A DNA stretch of 64,000 nt from Nageia nagi (taxonomy: Eukaryota; Pinophyta): positions 138,322,001 through 138,386,000 of the forward strand of contig JBITNC010000001.1 of the NCBI GenBank assembly GCA_050084985.1. The letters run 5' to 3'. Position 1 is the first letter of the stretch. Each line of letters opens with the position of its first letter. Of the stretch, positions 46,491 to 57,525 are shown piece by piece. The position numbers and the translations under genes are program-made. A model generated the notes under the pieces. That model was not told where the DNA came from. It saw only the letters and a list, made by a program, of their open reading frames with translations, and did no database searches.

Positions 46491-48880
46491 GAAAACCATA
46501 GAAAACACAAAAATCAGTACCACAAAAAACCCCCCAAAAATAAAAAGTTGGATTCAGGAAAGATTGTGGAAGAACAAGGAAGTAGTATAGTTGTTGAAGA
46601 ACATCAGGTGGAGCAACCAGAAGAAACTAGGCCAAAGCCTAGACTTGTGGAAGAAATTGAGCCAACAAGTGCAGAAGAGGAGTTAGATCATAGTCCAGAA
46701 CGTGAACATCCAGAAATTGCAGAAGAAACAACTTTCATTAGTCCATCCTTACCACCATTTCTGAGATTTTCAGATCCACCTAAACAATATAGGAGATTTA
46801 CAGATACATCTCCTTTAGCACCTATACGGTTTGCAGAATTAACTCTTCAGCCAAATTTAGTTGAGTCTGCTCCGGATACAGTCACTCCCACCCCAACATC
46901 TCATCCATTCATCCATTCCTTTGATAAACCTTCACCATTATCCATTAGTCAACTTCTTTCTAGTGAAAGTGATTCTGAAGCTGAGAAGGAGGCAGCCAAG
47001 AAACCCTTCCATATTCACTACCGCAAAGGTAGTATACCAGAGTTGGATCATATTAGGAGTATATATATCAATCCGTTGGTAAATATGTCTGGAGGAAGTG
47101 GTGGTTCTAGAGTAGGGGGTACTCCTCAAACTTCAACCCAAACTTTCACTTATCCCATTCGGCTTGCTGCTGGAACTCAGGCTCCTATGAAAAATATTTC
47201 ACCATCAATCTTACCTATTTCCAGAGGTCTTTCTAGTGAAGATCCAGATCAGTTCTTGTTTGAGTTCAAAATATTGTGCAAAACTTATGACTATGAAATG
47301 GATGAACAGAAATTAAAACTCTTTCCATCCACTCTGAAGGACAATGCAATGAGGTGGTTCATGGGACTACCTCCAGATTCTATCTCTACTTGGCAAGAAA
47401 TGGAAAGAGCCTTTTTAGAAAAATATCAAGAGTATTGTCGAGTTAAAGATAGGAAGGATGAACTGTTTCGGCTCACACAGGCAGCCTCAAAAAGCGTTGA
47501 AGATTACCTTGACAAATTCCTATTTGTTCAGAAGAGAGTGGGTACAACCATGGATCCAGAATTCTCCAAGACCATCTTTTTAAGAGGGCTTCTAGATTCC
47601 ACATTGGAAGTCATCAATCTGATGGGAAAAGGTAATGTCAATAAGTTAACTGTTGATGAAATTGTGGAACTCTGCAGAAACTATTCAAGGACCAGATCAT
47701 AGAAGAGAAGCGACAAGTTTCAGAATGATGGTTGAATGGAGATTGGATTGGCAAGTGAAATCAAAGAGGAATTTGCTAACTTCAGGGCTGATGTTCTGTT
47801 TGAACTAAGTCAACTAAAGGGGATAGCAAACAAGTTGAAAGAAATGCAGGATTCTTTCCAAAGCACAAATTCGAAGAAGGAAGCCACTGATGAATTCTCA
47901 TCAAGATACTGTCCTAGATGCTGGAAGAAACATGCTTTACATGAATGTCCTTTGAACACCACCCATATATGCATCCTGTGCAATAATGACCATCCAACAG
48001 ATGATTTTGACTATCTAACGATAGCACAAATGTCTGTAGTAGCTCCAAACATGAACATGAACTATATGGGAGCAATGGGGCCTAGGGGAAATAATAATTT
48101 TCAAGGAAACCCAAATCCTTATTTTTCTAGGCCAACAAATCCGAATTGGTGGAACATGCCACACAATTCCCCATGGATGGCAAACCCATATTGGCAAGTA
48201 TATGGATGGGATTCTCCACAATGGAATCCACAATGGTAGCAATATGGAGGACAGAATCGGCAGAACTGGAATAATCAAGGACAGCGAAGGCAAGGTTTGC
48301 GCCACCACCTATTAATCAACAACAACCAATGAATCAGCAGCAACAACCTCTGAAGCAACCAGCTCTTCCTGCCCAACCTGTTCCCAACCCCAATAATAAC
48401 AGGCAAGCTCCAGCGCCTACCTATAAGATTGATCAAGGAGACACAGCATCAGTAAATGTTATTCAATGCAATGAAATCGAGCTACGATCTGGTAAGAAAT
48501 TGCCAGATCCTACACCTCCTATTATCACAGAAGTAGAGGTGGATAGCTCAGATGAATCTCCAGTAGAGCAAACCGAGGATAGTCTAGAGCCACCAACAGA
48601 TACAATTGCACCTACACATAATAAGGAGGTCCAGACAGCAGTTAGTCCATATCCAGAGAGACTAATGGAAAAACCTCAAGAAACAAAATCAGAACTACTG
48701 CAAGAGATGAGGAAATTGAATATCACTATACCTTTATTACAAGCAATCAAACAGGTTCCTGAGCTAAACAAGATGATTAAAGAATTATGCATGCACAGGA
48801 GAGGAAGAAGAAAGAAAGTCTATCCAAAGACTATTAAAGTAGATGGTAAAGTAGCTGATCTTTTGGCCGAAAATTGGTAA
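46491..48880 (+). pseudogene. gag: gag of the Athila-like element
   Basis: The open frame begins after a stop at 46488. No ATG is present at its head (46548 is TTG), so the real start has been lost or lies upstream of that stop. An acidic, Pro/Ser-rich N-terminal extension of about 200 residues precedes the Retrotrans_gag core (LKLFPSTLKDNAMRWFMGLP, ISTWQEMERAFLEKYQEYCR). A TAG at 47700 interrupts the frame. A zinc-binding region follows at 47911 (YCPRCWKKHALHECP, then CILCNNDHPTDDFDY, with the last Cys apparently Tyr). An Asn/Pro/Trp/Met-rich stretch runs to 48240, and after a frameshift near 48300 a Gln-rich C-terminal part continues to 48880. Confidence 0.88.
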
Positions 48881-49690
48881 TTCCTAAGTATGGTGATCCG
48901 GGAAATCCTGTCATTACCATTAACATAGGGACCACTAAAGTGCCTAATGTTTTAGTTGATTTGGGAGCAACAATAAATGTCATGACTCTAGACATGTCTC
49001 AAAAACTATTTTTGTCAAATATACAGCCCACTTCAACTATGTTACAAATGGTAGACTGAACAGTAGCTAAGCCGGAAGGAATTGTAGAAGATGTCCAAAT
49101 AATAGTAGATTCTTGGAGCTATCCAGTGGATTTTCTGCTGTTAAAGACAAGAGCACAGCCTTCTGGATATCCAGTCATACTGGATAGACCTTGGTTAGCC
49201 ACAGCAACTGCATACATCAACTGTAGGTCCGGGGACATGACTATTTCTAATGTCCTAAACACAAAGACACTTTCTTTGTACCCACCTGCCCAACCAACAT
49301 TGGATTATCACAATCAGGTATGGATCGACGAGCCTAACATGGATGCACATGACACTTTTGCAACATTAGCAACCATCACCATCAAGGACCATGTCGAGGA
49401 GATAGAAGAAGATCCTAGTCTGGAATAGATACAGTATTACTGTCCGCAGCAACAGGAAGGAGAATCAGAGGGCAGTGATGAGGAAAGGGGAGATACAGTG
49501 GTCGAACCATTACAAAGCATTATTTTTAATGTTCCTTTAGAAGAACAAGTAGCCTTGTTGGCAATGTTCAAATGTCCTCTTACTCACATTGTTCTAAAAG
49601 GGGATAGTTTTAGGGAAAGAACAAGGGTATTCCATTCCTTATTCCCACACTCTTGTCCTTTGAATTCCCTAGTTCAGCTTCTAGAATAGA
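48874..49690 (+). pseudogene. Aspartic protease region of the Athila-like element
   Basis: The frame (1) reads YGDPGNPVITINIGTTKVPN, then VLVDLGATINVMTLDMSQKL. This is the Athila version of the retropepsin active site, with D-L-G in place of D-T/S-G. It continues with YPVILDRPWLATATAYINCR, where relatives usually have LGRP. Stops occur at 49057, 49426 and 49687, all in the frame that later encodes RT and integrase, so the pol frame is otherwise continuous. The start overlaps the end of the gag frame by a few bases through a frame change. Confidence 0.82.
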
Positions 49691-49764
49691 GTAATCTGAC
49701 CAAGCCTAGGATTAAGACTGTTGAAGTATTACCAGGAAAGACTCTTAATATCAGCAGTTGGCTG

Positions 49765-51440
49765 ATGGATGAACAAGAGAAGAAGCTTTTTGATGTCTTG
49801 ACCACTCACATCGAAGCTTTTGCTTGGGATTACTCAGACATGAAAGGAATTCATCCTCAAATATGTACCCATCATATTTATATGAATGAAACAAGGCTTG
49901 TCCAGCAGCCTCCTAGACGAATAAATCCTGCACTTAAAGCAGTTGTTAAGACTGAAATTGGGAAGCTGTTGAAGGCTGAATTCATCTATCCTATCTTAGA
50001 TAGTCAATGGGTCTCACCTTTGGTGATTGTGCCTTAGAAAAATGGCAAATGGAGGGTATGTGTTGACTACAGAGCTCTCAATAAAGCCACATTCAGGGAC
50101 CACTTTCCATTGCCTTTCATTGATCAGGTGTTAGACACTCTGTCTGGTAAATAGTATTTCTCTTTTTTAGATGGATTCAGTGGCTATAACCAAATACAAA
50201 TTGCAGAAGAAGATCAGGGCAAGACTACATTTACCTGTGCATGGGGTACATATGCTTACAAGGTTCTTCCTTTTGGCTTGTGCAATGCACTAGCAACCTT
50301 CCAAAGAGCTGTGCTAGCAATCTTCTCAGATCTGACTAATGATTGTGTTGAAGTGTACATGGATGACTTCACAGTGTATGGCAACACTTTTGAAGATGCC
50401 TTAAGGAACTTAGAAAAAGTATTGGTGAGATGCAAACTGCATAATCTATCCTTAAGCCATGAAAAATGTTTCATGCTTGTACAGGAGGGAATAGTCTTGG
50501 GCCATCATATTTCAGCCCAAGGGATTCAGGTGGACCCCAAGAAGATAGAAGTCATAAAACAACTTCCTCAACCTGAGACTCAAACAGATATCCAGAGCTT
50601 CTTGGGACATGCCGGATACTATAGAAGATTTATAGAAAATTTCAGTAAAATAGCAGCCCCATTATTTGCCCTGCTGCATAAGGACAATGAATTTGAATGG
50701 ACGGTTGACTGTGAAGAAGCTTTTCAGACCATCAAAGAAAAACTCACCACAACTCCTATGTTGAGAGGTCCAAATTGGGAACTTCCATTCCACATTCATA
50801 CGGATGCCTCAAATTATGCTATTGGAGCAGTCCTAGGACAAGAAGAACCAAGTAAGTCCCCATATGCTATTTATTACATAAGCAAAAACTTGGTAGGAGC
50901 TAAAAGAAATTATACTACTACAGAAAAAGAATTCCTAGTAGTAGTGTATGCCATCAATAAATTTAGACACCATATCATAGGGTACCAAGTGTTTGTTCAT
51001 ACTGACCATGCTACCATTAAATATCTCATGAACAAACCTATGGTAAGTGGAAGAATCGTGAGATGGTTGCTGTTATTACAGGAGTTTAATGTGACTATAA
51101 TTGATAAACCTGGCAAGACAAATGTAGTAGCAGATTTCTTGTCTAGACTGAACATCATTCGAGAAGATGAGCTTGTGGAGGATACTTTTCCAGATGAACA
51201 ACTATTTGCAATCTCTACACAATCCCCATGGTTTGCAGACATTGCTAATTATCTTGCCACTGGAAGAATTCCTCCATATCTGTCTCCAAATCAGAGGAAA
51301 CAACTGATAAAGCAGAGTGCATCATACAAATGGGTGGATGGATTATTGTTTAAATATGGACTTGATTATGCACTCCGAAGGTGTCTACGGACAGATGAGG
51401 TATTTGATGTTATCCATGCATGTCATGATGAGCCGTCATG
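49765..51440 (+). pseudogene. pol: Reverse transcriptase and RNase H of the Athila-like element
   Basis: RT motifs in order are [60 protein letters not shown] and VEVYMDDFTVYG (YMDD at 50356-50367, catalytic). Next comes ISAQGIQVDPKKIEVIKQLP, then FLGHAGYYRRFIENFSKIAA. RNase H follows with FHIHTDASNYAIGAVLGQ (Asp), TTTEKEFLVVVYAINKFR (Glu) and VFVHTDHATIKYLM (Asp). The frame is open for 387 codons from 50278. Two earlier stops lie at 50035 and about 50152, the second in place of the Trp of a KWYF-like segment. Spacing and order match intact gypsy RT. Confidence 0.95.
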
Positions 51441-52562
51441 AGGTCACTATTCTGATAAACGAACCATTCATAAAGTCCTAGGAACTAGTTATTTTTGGCC
51501 TTCCATGCACAAAGACATTAGGAAATATGTGAAGCAATGTGACCAGTGTCAACGAATGGGTAGACCAACTGCTACTACTCAAATGCCATTACAACCATAG
51601 TGGATGCTTGAACCATTTGAGCAATGGGGCATCAACTTTGTTGGACCTATTAATCCTCCATCTCAAGGTAAGAGACACATACTAGTCTGTACTGATTATG
51701 CCACTAAGTGGGTGGAAGTAGTAGCTTTGGCACATGCCAAAGAAGAATTGGTGGCAGATTTTCTGTATAATAACATTATGCAGAGATTTGGAGCTCCTCG
51801 GTTTCTGGTTTCTGATCAGGGTCCGCAGTTCATGTCAAGGACAATACAACATTTTGTAAACCAATATCAGATCTGACATAAGAAGGCTTCGCCCTATCAC
51901 CCACAAACAAATGGACAAGTTGAAGTTACTAACAGAGAGCTGGAAAATATATTGACCAAGACAGTAGCTTCGCACAGAAAGGATTGGGTATCTAGGCTTC
52001 CTGAAGCAGTTTGGGCATACAATACCATGTGGAAATCCACCAGTGGATTTACTCCATATGAATTGGTTTTTGGTAAGAAGCCTCTAATGCCAATAGAATT
52101 TGAGCTCCAAACACTGAGAACAGCCCTAGAAGTTGGGATGGACATAACAGAAGTTCAAAAAATAGACTGCTCCAGTTAAATGAGCTGGATGAAATAAGAA
52201 TGGAGGCATTGCATAATACTGAAATCATCCAACATCAACGGAAACTTTGGCATGACAAAAATCTTAAACAGAATCAGTTTCAGGTAGGGGAATGGGCTCT
52301 ATTATTTGATTCCCGATATAATGATTTCATAGGGAAGCTCCAGACACGATGGTTGGGGCCATATAAGATTCTTCAAATATTCCCTAATGGTTCAGTCCAT
52401 TTACATCCAATTGACAATTCTCGAAGGATTCTCCTGGTTAATGGACATCGCCTTCGACCATATTTGATACCATCAACGAAGGAGCAATTCACACAGCAGA
52501 TAAAGATAGCAGATTCTGATGTATCCGGGGAAGCCTCTTCTTCCTCGGATGTGGTAAAATAA
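51300..52562 (+). pseudogene. Integrase of the Athila-like element
   Basis: The HHCC region reads VIHACHDEPS, a stop (51439), GHYSDKRT and YVKQCDQCQR. In the core, the first catalytic Asp is replaced by Asn (QWGINFVGPI, near 51632), consistent with a G-to-A change. The second Asp (LVSDQGPQF, 51814) and the Glu (NGQVEVTNRE, 51922) remain, 35 residues apart. Stops occur at 51598 and 51874, the latter a TGA where relatives have CGA (IRHKKASPYHPQ). A frameshift near 52180 precedes a C-terminal part with LGPYKILQIFPNGSVHLHPI, the GPY/F module, ending at 52562. Confidence 0.93.
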
Positions 52563-53489
52563 ACTCTTTGATCAGCTCTATAAATAAGTGATTCCAGTGG
52601 ATGTGGCAGTCGACAAGTGAAAATTAGGAAACTAACACTTGTCGGTGAAAACCATTGACACTGGAAACACAAGAAGCTTAGTATTATATGTAAAAAGAAA
52701 AAAAAATGAGAAAAAAAAAATTTATTTAAAATTATATATATATATATTATATAATAATGCAGGGTCACATGCAGAATTCCCATGTCAACAGGGACTATTT
52801 TAGTTCCGAAAGATGGTGTGAATCTTGCATACGTATGGTGACTGGAGCGTTGGACGATGTTTCTCCGAACACGTCCAAAGCTGCCAATTTCTTTGTCACC
52901 TCCCTTGCACAATGCGCTCGACACGATTTCAGTTACAAAGTGATGGACCAGTCTTCAAGGACACATCACCTATCGGGAGCGCAGCACAACGGACCACGCG
53001 ATAGCTCAGTAACCAAGTACATCCACGTATCATCACATCCATACTCACCACTCCATGGCACATGGTTTAAAAACTGGCTGCCACCTCTTTCCACGCCATA
53101 AATAAAACCAACTGACACCTTTTTCCCTGCACACAAATCAACCGCCACCTTTTTACTTCACATCAACCAATACTTCACACATGTCAAACGTCCTTCACAT
53201 GACATGTGATTCATTGGAGGCAAGCGATGGCTCCAAATTATCATGCATGCAATCAATGGTATATCACCTTACCATCCTCACACGTACCGGACGTCCATTT
53301 TCATGCTCCACCACCATCCGCCATTAATGGTATGTCATTTCATCATTATTTAGGTAATTAGTAGTTTAACTGTTATAAAATTATTTGAACCTGCATGTCC
53401 AAATAACAACTATGCCATAAGCTCTGTTCGCCACCTCGCCACATTCAAACTCCAGCCAAGCATTTGTAGACCAACTGGTTGTCAGAAAA
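52563..53489 (+). other. Spacer between pol and the third reading frame
   Basis: No coding signature. An A-rich and then TA-rich tract at 52687-52757 ends in aataatgcag/gg, which looks like a splice acceptor and could serve a subgenomic RNA for the following frame. The 183-codon minus-strand frame overlapping this region is without motif and is not accepted as a gene. Confidence 0.5.
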
Positions 53490-55643
53490 ATGGGTCAGAA
53501 GTGCCGAGAAGAACCCAGCTCGACGGAAGAGCTTCGAAAGGATCAAAGGGTGTCAGAAATATTTGCCACGGCCCAATGGCTTCCGTTTTTCAACAAATTT
53601 CAGGGCCATGAACTCTGGTTGGTGCGGCAATTTGCAGCCGAATTGAATGAGAATTCTGTTACTCTGCGAGGGCACGCCATTCCAGTTTCTCCTGCAGTAA
53701 TCAGTTCCATCTCTAGTATCCCTGCTGAAGGCGAAGAGTTGACACTTGGAAAGGAATCGTCGGACGATGTTCTCGATGCCTTCCATCATCTTGCTGAACC
53801 CCGCGCAACTAAATTCACAAGCAAAGGATGTGATCGAGGAATTAATCGTGTTTCCCTGCCCGAGCCTTGGAGTGAAGTTGCCACCTAGGTGCTGAAATAT
53901 TTCTTTTGTGAGGGCTAGTATGCAACACTGTAGGGACATCAGATGCAACTATTGGTTCAATTACGACACCCAACAAAGTACAGGTATAATATTCCCCAGC
54001 ATTTATTTGACAGTCTACAGTCCATGGCTGCTAAGTGGTGTGAGTCGAATCAGACTTCACCTTTGAAACACCATGGACTTATCACTCTAATCTATTAGGA
54101 GTATTTTCTTCAAATTGGTGGAGAAGAAGCCTGGTAAGCATTTTTAAAAGGCAAGGAGGAGGCTGTTGAAACGGATACAGTACCTGTATTTAGCATAAAT
54201 CGGGTAGAGGCAGTTCCAACAGCTCATATCCAAGATAAGCCTTCCATCTGTCAACCACATGCAAAGTCTTCTGCTAGACCGTCTAGGAAGAGATCATGTG
54301 TTGCATCACCACAAGCTTCTATCAGTTTGCAGCTGGATTTTGTGACTGCAAATTCGCCTACTACTCCATACGTGTCATATGGATTGCTATTAACTCGGGT
54401 TCAAGAATTAGAGGGAAAGACTAAACAATTGGAGCAAGAAAATCAGATTCTACGTGCCCAATATGCTGAGACAGAACATAAAAACAAAGAGTTGGCTGCA
54501 GCTAATGCCACAATGCGGCGACAACACATGGATGCACAGACACTCCATGTAATGATTAAGCACATCACAGCTGAACAGTTAGCTTTAAACGATAGAATTT
54601 AGCAGAATTTTGATTGTATGTCTGCTTTGACAGAAGAGAAAGCTTCCACTGCTAGGCTGCGAGAGGAGATTGAAGAATTAAGATATCAGATAGCGCAAGA
54701 ACAATATGCCTCTTCTGATCTCAACACAATACATACACAGTTGGTGGCTGAGCATCAGAGTCTACAAGATAAATTTGAAGAAGCTCAGCGTAGAGTTGCG
54801 GCACTCTCTCAAACCTCTGCTGTTCCAAGGCAACTTGTCCAGAATACTTCCTCCATCTTTGAGGAAATTCTACGCCTACGCTCACCTTCATCAGTTTACA
54901 ATGTATATTTGAAAGAACTTTTCTATAGATGGCAGTTATCACAGCTTACGAAAGGGCGACCTTATTGTTTAGACACCCCCAAATAATTTCTTCAGGAATA
55001 TTCTGTTGCTTCGGAAGAGCAACGCTTCTTGATGTGTGAATGCTTTATTCACGGTTTCTTTGTTCCGTCTAATCGGGGGTTCTTTGTTAACCTGTATGTG
55101 GGAGAAGTCCAGTTACGGGCCTTTATTTCTGCCCTATAAAATCAGATTTAGTGGAGAAAAGAAATAGCTCAATTCCAGAACAATCAGGAGAATGATGTCT
55201 TTCCAATGCGAATTGAAGCATACTTTCCCCAACGATTTCAGGTTGCATTGCGTGCACTTCTTGTACAGGGCCCCATTAAAGCCCAGTATAAAGCAGCAAT
55301 ATCACAATGTGTACAGGAATGCCGAGAAACTCTTCACACTATGTTTGATGAAGCTGTTGTGTGTTGTAACACACGTTGGATGGGTTTACACTATGAGCTC
55401 CGTGTTCATGAAGTGTTCACACCTGGTAATTTATATTGGAGCAGAAGGAGAGCTCTCTCTCTCATCTCTCTGCTAGAAAGAGATCTTGATAATTGGGTGG
55501 ATAGTCAGTTTCATCCTCCGTTACTTCTATTCCCTATTCCAGATGAGAATGAAAACGGGCTCCAATCAAATGCTGCATTTAGAACTTGGGAGTCTCGGTT
55601 TATCCAACAACATGGTGGAGGAGCAAGTGTTCCACAAGTTTAA
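53490..55643 (+). pseudogene. Third ORF of the Athila-like element (env-position, coiled-coil protein)
   Basis: From an ATG at 53490 one frame runs 717 codons to a TAA at 55641 with no frameshift. Nine internal stops, all TAG or TAA, lie at 53886, 53916, 53931, 54096, 54135, 54600, 54984, 55137 and 55149. Residues about 40-90 (LVRQFAAELNENSVTLRGHA, then IPVSPAVISSISSIP) resemble the plant transposon protein domain associated with Athila-type elements. Residues about 258-268 are basic (SARPSRKRS). Residues about 295-450 form a heptad-rich coiled coil (LTRVQELEGKTKQLEQEN, LREEIEELRYQIAQEQ). No signal peptide or clear membrane segment is seen, so an envelope role is not supported. The C-terminal 170 residues match nothing I know. 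Confidence 0.75.
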
Positions 55644-55811
55644 CAAGGCACCATTGACATTCGGACCTGCCAAAGATTGCAACTCGCTGACGGACCCTAT
55701 GATTTGGCTCATCTAGTTCATGCTCCATCAGTTGTTACTGTTGATGACAGTTCCAGTGATTCTGATTGAAACTATCTCCTTCTTTTATTGCTCCAGGGGT
55801 AGCAATGTTTT

Positions 55812-55824
55812 CAGCTAGGGAGAG
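55812..55824 (+). other. Polypurine tract
   Basis: The purine-rich agctagggagag lies directly before the TGATGAGT start of the 3' LTR, as required for plus-strand DNA priming. Confidence 0.75.
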
Positions 55825-57520
55825 TGATGAGTCTCAGAAATTACCTGGTTTTGGCACGGTTGAATGGTTCATTTTGTATATTTGGACATTATGGGACGGA
55901 TTATTTGTAATGGTTGAACTATCTAGTTGCTTAATATATGGTTAAATGCATACCTTCCTTATATTAGTATTTTGTGCATACTGATTATACTTTTTTGTTT
56001 GTTTTGAATCAAAATGCTTCTTTTTGCTACATAGAATGATGGTCGGTAATTTGGATGGGTTGCAAGTCTTGTGAAGATGCCTTTGAACAAATTCTACATT
56101 GTCCGGAGCTCCACTTCAGACAGATTTTTACATAGGTCTGCATTGTCCGGAGCTCCGCTCCAAACATAGTTGGCGCCTCATCTGAATAAAGAAGAGCTAG
56201 ACTTGTTTGGAGCTCTCCTCCAGACTTGTCTGGAGCCCTTCTCAACTCACCCAAGGTCTTCAACTCAGACATGTCAAAGGTCTTTATCTCCCAGACTTGT
56301 CCGAAGTGCCTGCTCTAGACTCGTCCAGAGCGCCTGTTCCAGACTCGTCCAGAGCGCCTATTCCAGACTCGTCCGGAGCTTCTATTTCAAGCTTGTTTGG
56401 AGCTTCTATTTCAAGCTTGTCCGGAGCTTCTATTTCAAGCTTGTCTGGAGCCTCTATGTTGGACTCGTCCGGAGCTTCCACTCCAGGCCTAGATTTGAGG
56501 AGTTGATTGTCATCCTTGACTATATTGTTAGCTCTATTCTAACCTTGTATGATCCAGATATTTAGGAGATATGAACTGCTCCAGATATAGTCTGTAGAAG
56601 CATGGTTTCAACACATCAGATATAGTCAGATATGATTCTTGTTTTTGGAGTATGTTTGACTCCAATTTAAGCATAAAAAAACTACCTATGAATGTAAATA
56701 GGATAGTGCTGACCTGTTGAGATGAGCTATCCCTTTTTCTAAGGGATTGAAGCTCTCTTTAGACAGGGCATGGATACTACTAGTATGATAATTTTAGTAT
56801 TAGTCAGTTAGTAGAATAAATGATTCTGTTTTCCATAACAGAATACTGTTTAGATTATGGTTATTCTTGACCTACCTATTGTTAAACAGTGGAGGATATT
56901 TATACCTCAATTGTTGATGGTAGGAGGGGTTAGAAAATTAAGAAAGCATTGTGTGAATAGATTATTGTGTTGAAGCTCTGTATTAGATTTGTCAAGCACA
57001 TTTTGTGTAAGACGAATTGCATGCAACAATAAAGTGATCTGTTAAAGAGTTTCCAGTTCTGAGTTCTCTAAGTCTTCCACCAAGAGGAGCAAGGGCCCAC
57101 TCCAAATGGTAGAAGACTCTTTTATCTTTCTGTACTTTCCAAGTTTAAATGTGAGTTTGCTTTAAGTTCAGTATTTTCCAGTTTGTCTCTCTTTTAGTAT
57201 TTCAGATTCCTATGCTTTCAATTCTGCAACGATCAGTTCTGCACATTTGCTTTCTACCACTTTGCTTGAAGTAGATACAGCTTAGAGAGCAGAGCTCAAT
57301 AGCATACGGCCTTGAACACCTCCCGGATTTGATAAAAGTAATGAAGGGGATAAATGTTGATATTCCAAACTTAGTGAGAGGCAACTAAAAGCTTTCCTGA
57401 GTGTTGGTGTACCAGCTCTTTGAGTTAACTGGTCCCTTCACAATAACAGGTGTGAGGATCACTAAGGGGAGGGTAGTGACAGCCCTGGGGGAATTTGGAG
57501 TGTCATTATTTAACTCATCA
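55825..57520 (+). repeat. 3' LTR of the Athila-like element
   Basis: 1696 bp, the same length as the 5' LTR, from TGATGAGT to ACTCATCA. It carries the same 24-bp array with a different unit order (56293-56484). Most differences from the 5' LTR are transitions. Confidence 0.96.
56293..56484. repeat. 24-bp tandem repeat array in 3' LTR, 8 units
   Basis: Eight units as in the 5' LTR. Here there are two consecutive aagcttgt..ggagcttctatttc-type units where the 5' LTR has one, and the unit ending ggagctcctacttc of the 5' LTR is missing. One gain and one loss keep total LTR length identical. Confidence 0.93.
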
Positions 57521-57525
57521 GGCTC
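57521..57525. other. Target-site duplication, right (ggctc)
   Basis: Exact repeat of 44505-44509 directly after the ACTCATCA end. The following ctaccttagtaac continues the interrupted gag-only element, matching 60838 onward. Confidence 0.95.

Larger units (their letters stand above)
44510..57520 (+). mobile_element. Athila-like Ty3/gypsy retrotransposon, full length, 13.0 kb
   Basis: Two LTRs of 1696 bp each (44510-46205 and 55825-57520) have perfect 8-bp inverted ends TGATGAGT...ACTCATCA and an exact 5-bp target duplication. Internal order is tRNA-Asp-type primer site, gag, protease, RT, RNase H, integrase, a further long reading frame, polypurine tract. The D-L-G-A protease, the Asp primer and a long extra frame after pol are features of the Athila lineage. 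The first 230 bp of the LTRs differ at about eight sites by eye, so it is the youngest large element here. It sits inside a gag-only element of opposite orientation. Stops in gag, pol and the third frame make it non-autonomous. Confidence 0.95.

Noticed and set aside
46548-46550. Start codon of Athila-like gag at 46548
   Set aside because: The codon is TTG. The open frame begins after a stop at 46488 and has no ATG at its head, so the true start cannot be assigned.
52373-52924. 183-codon minus-strand frame
   Set aside because: It overlaps the integrase C-terminus and spacer on the other strand, and has hydrophobic low-complexity composition and no motif.
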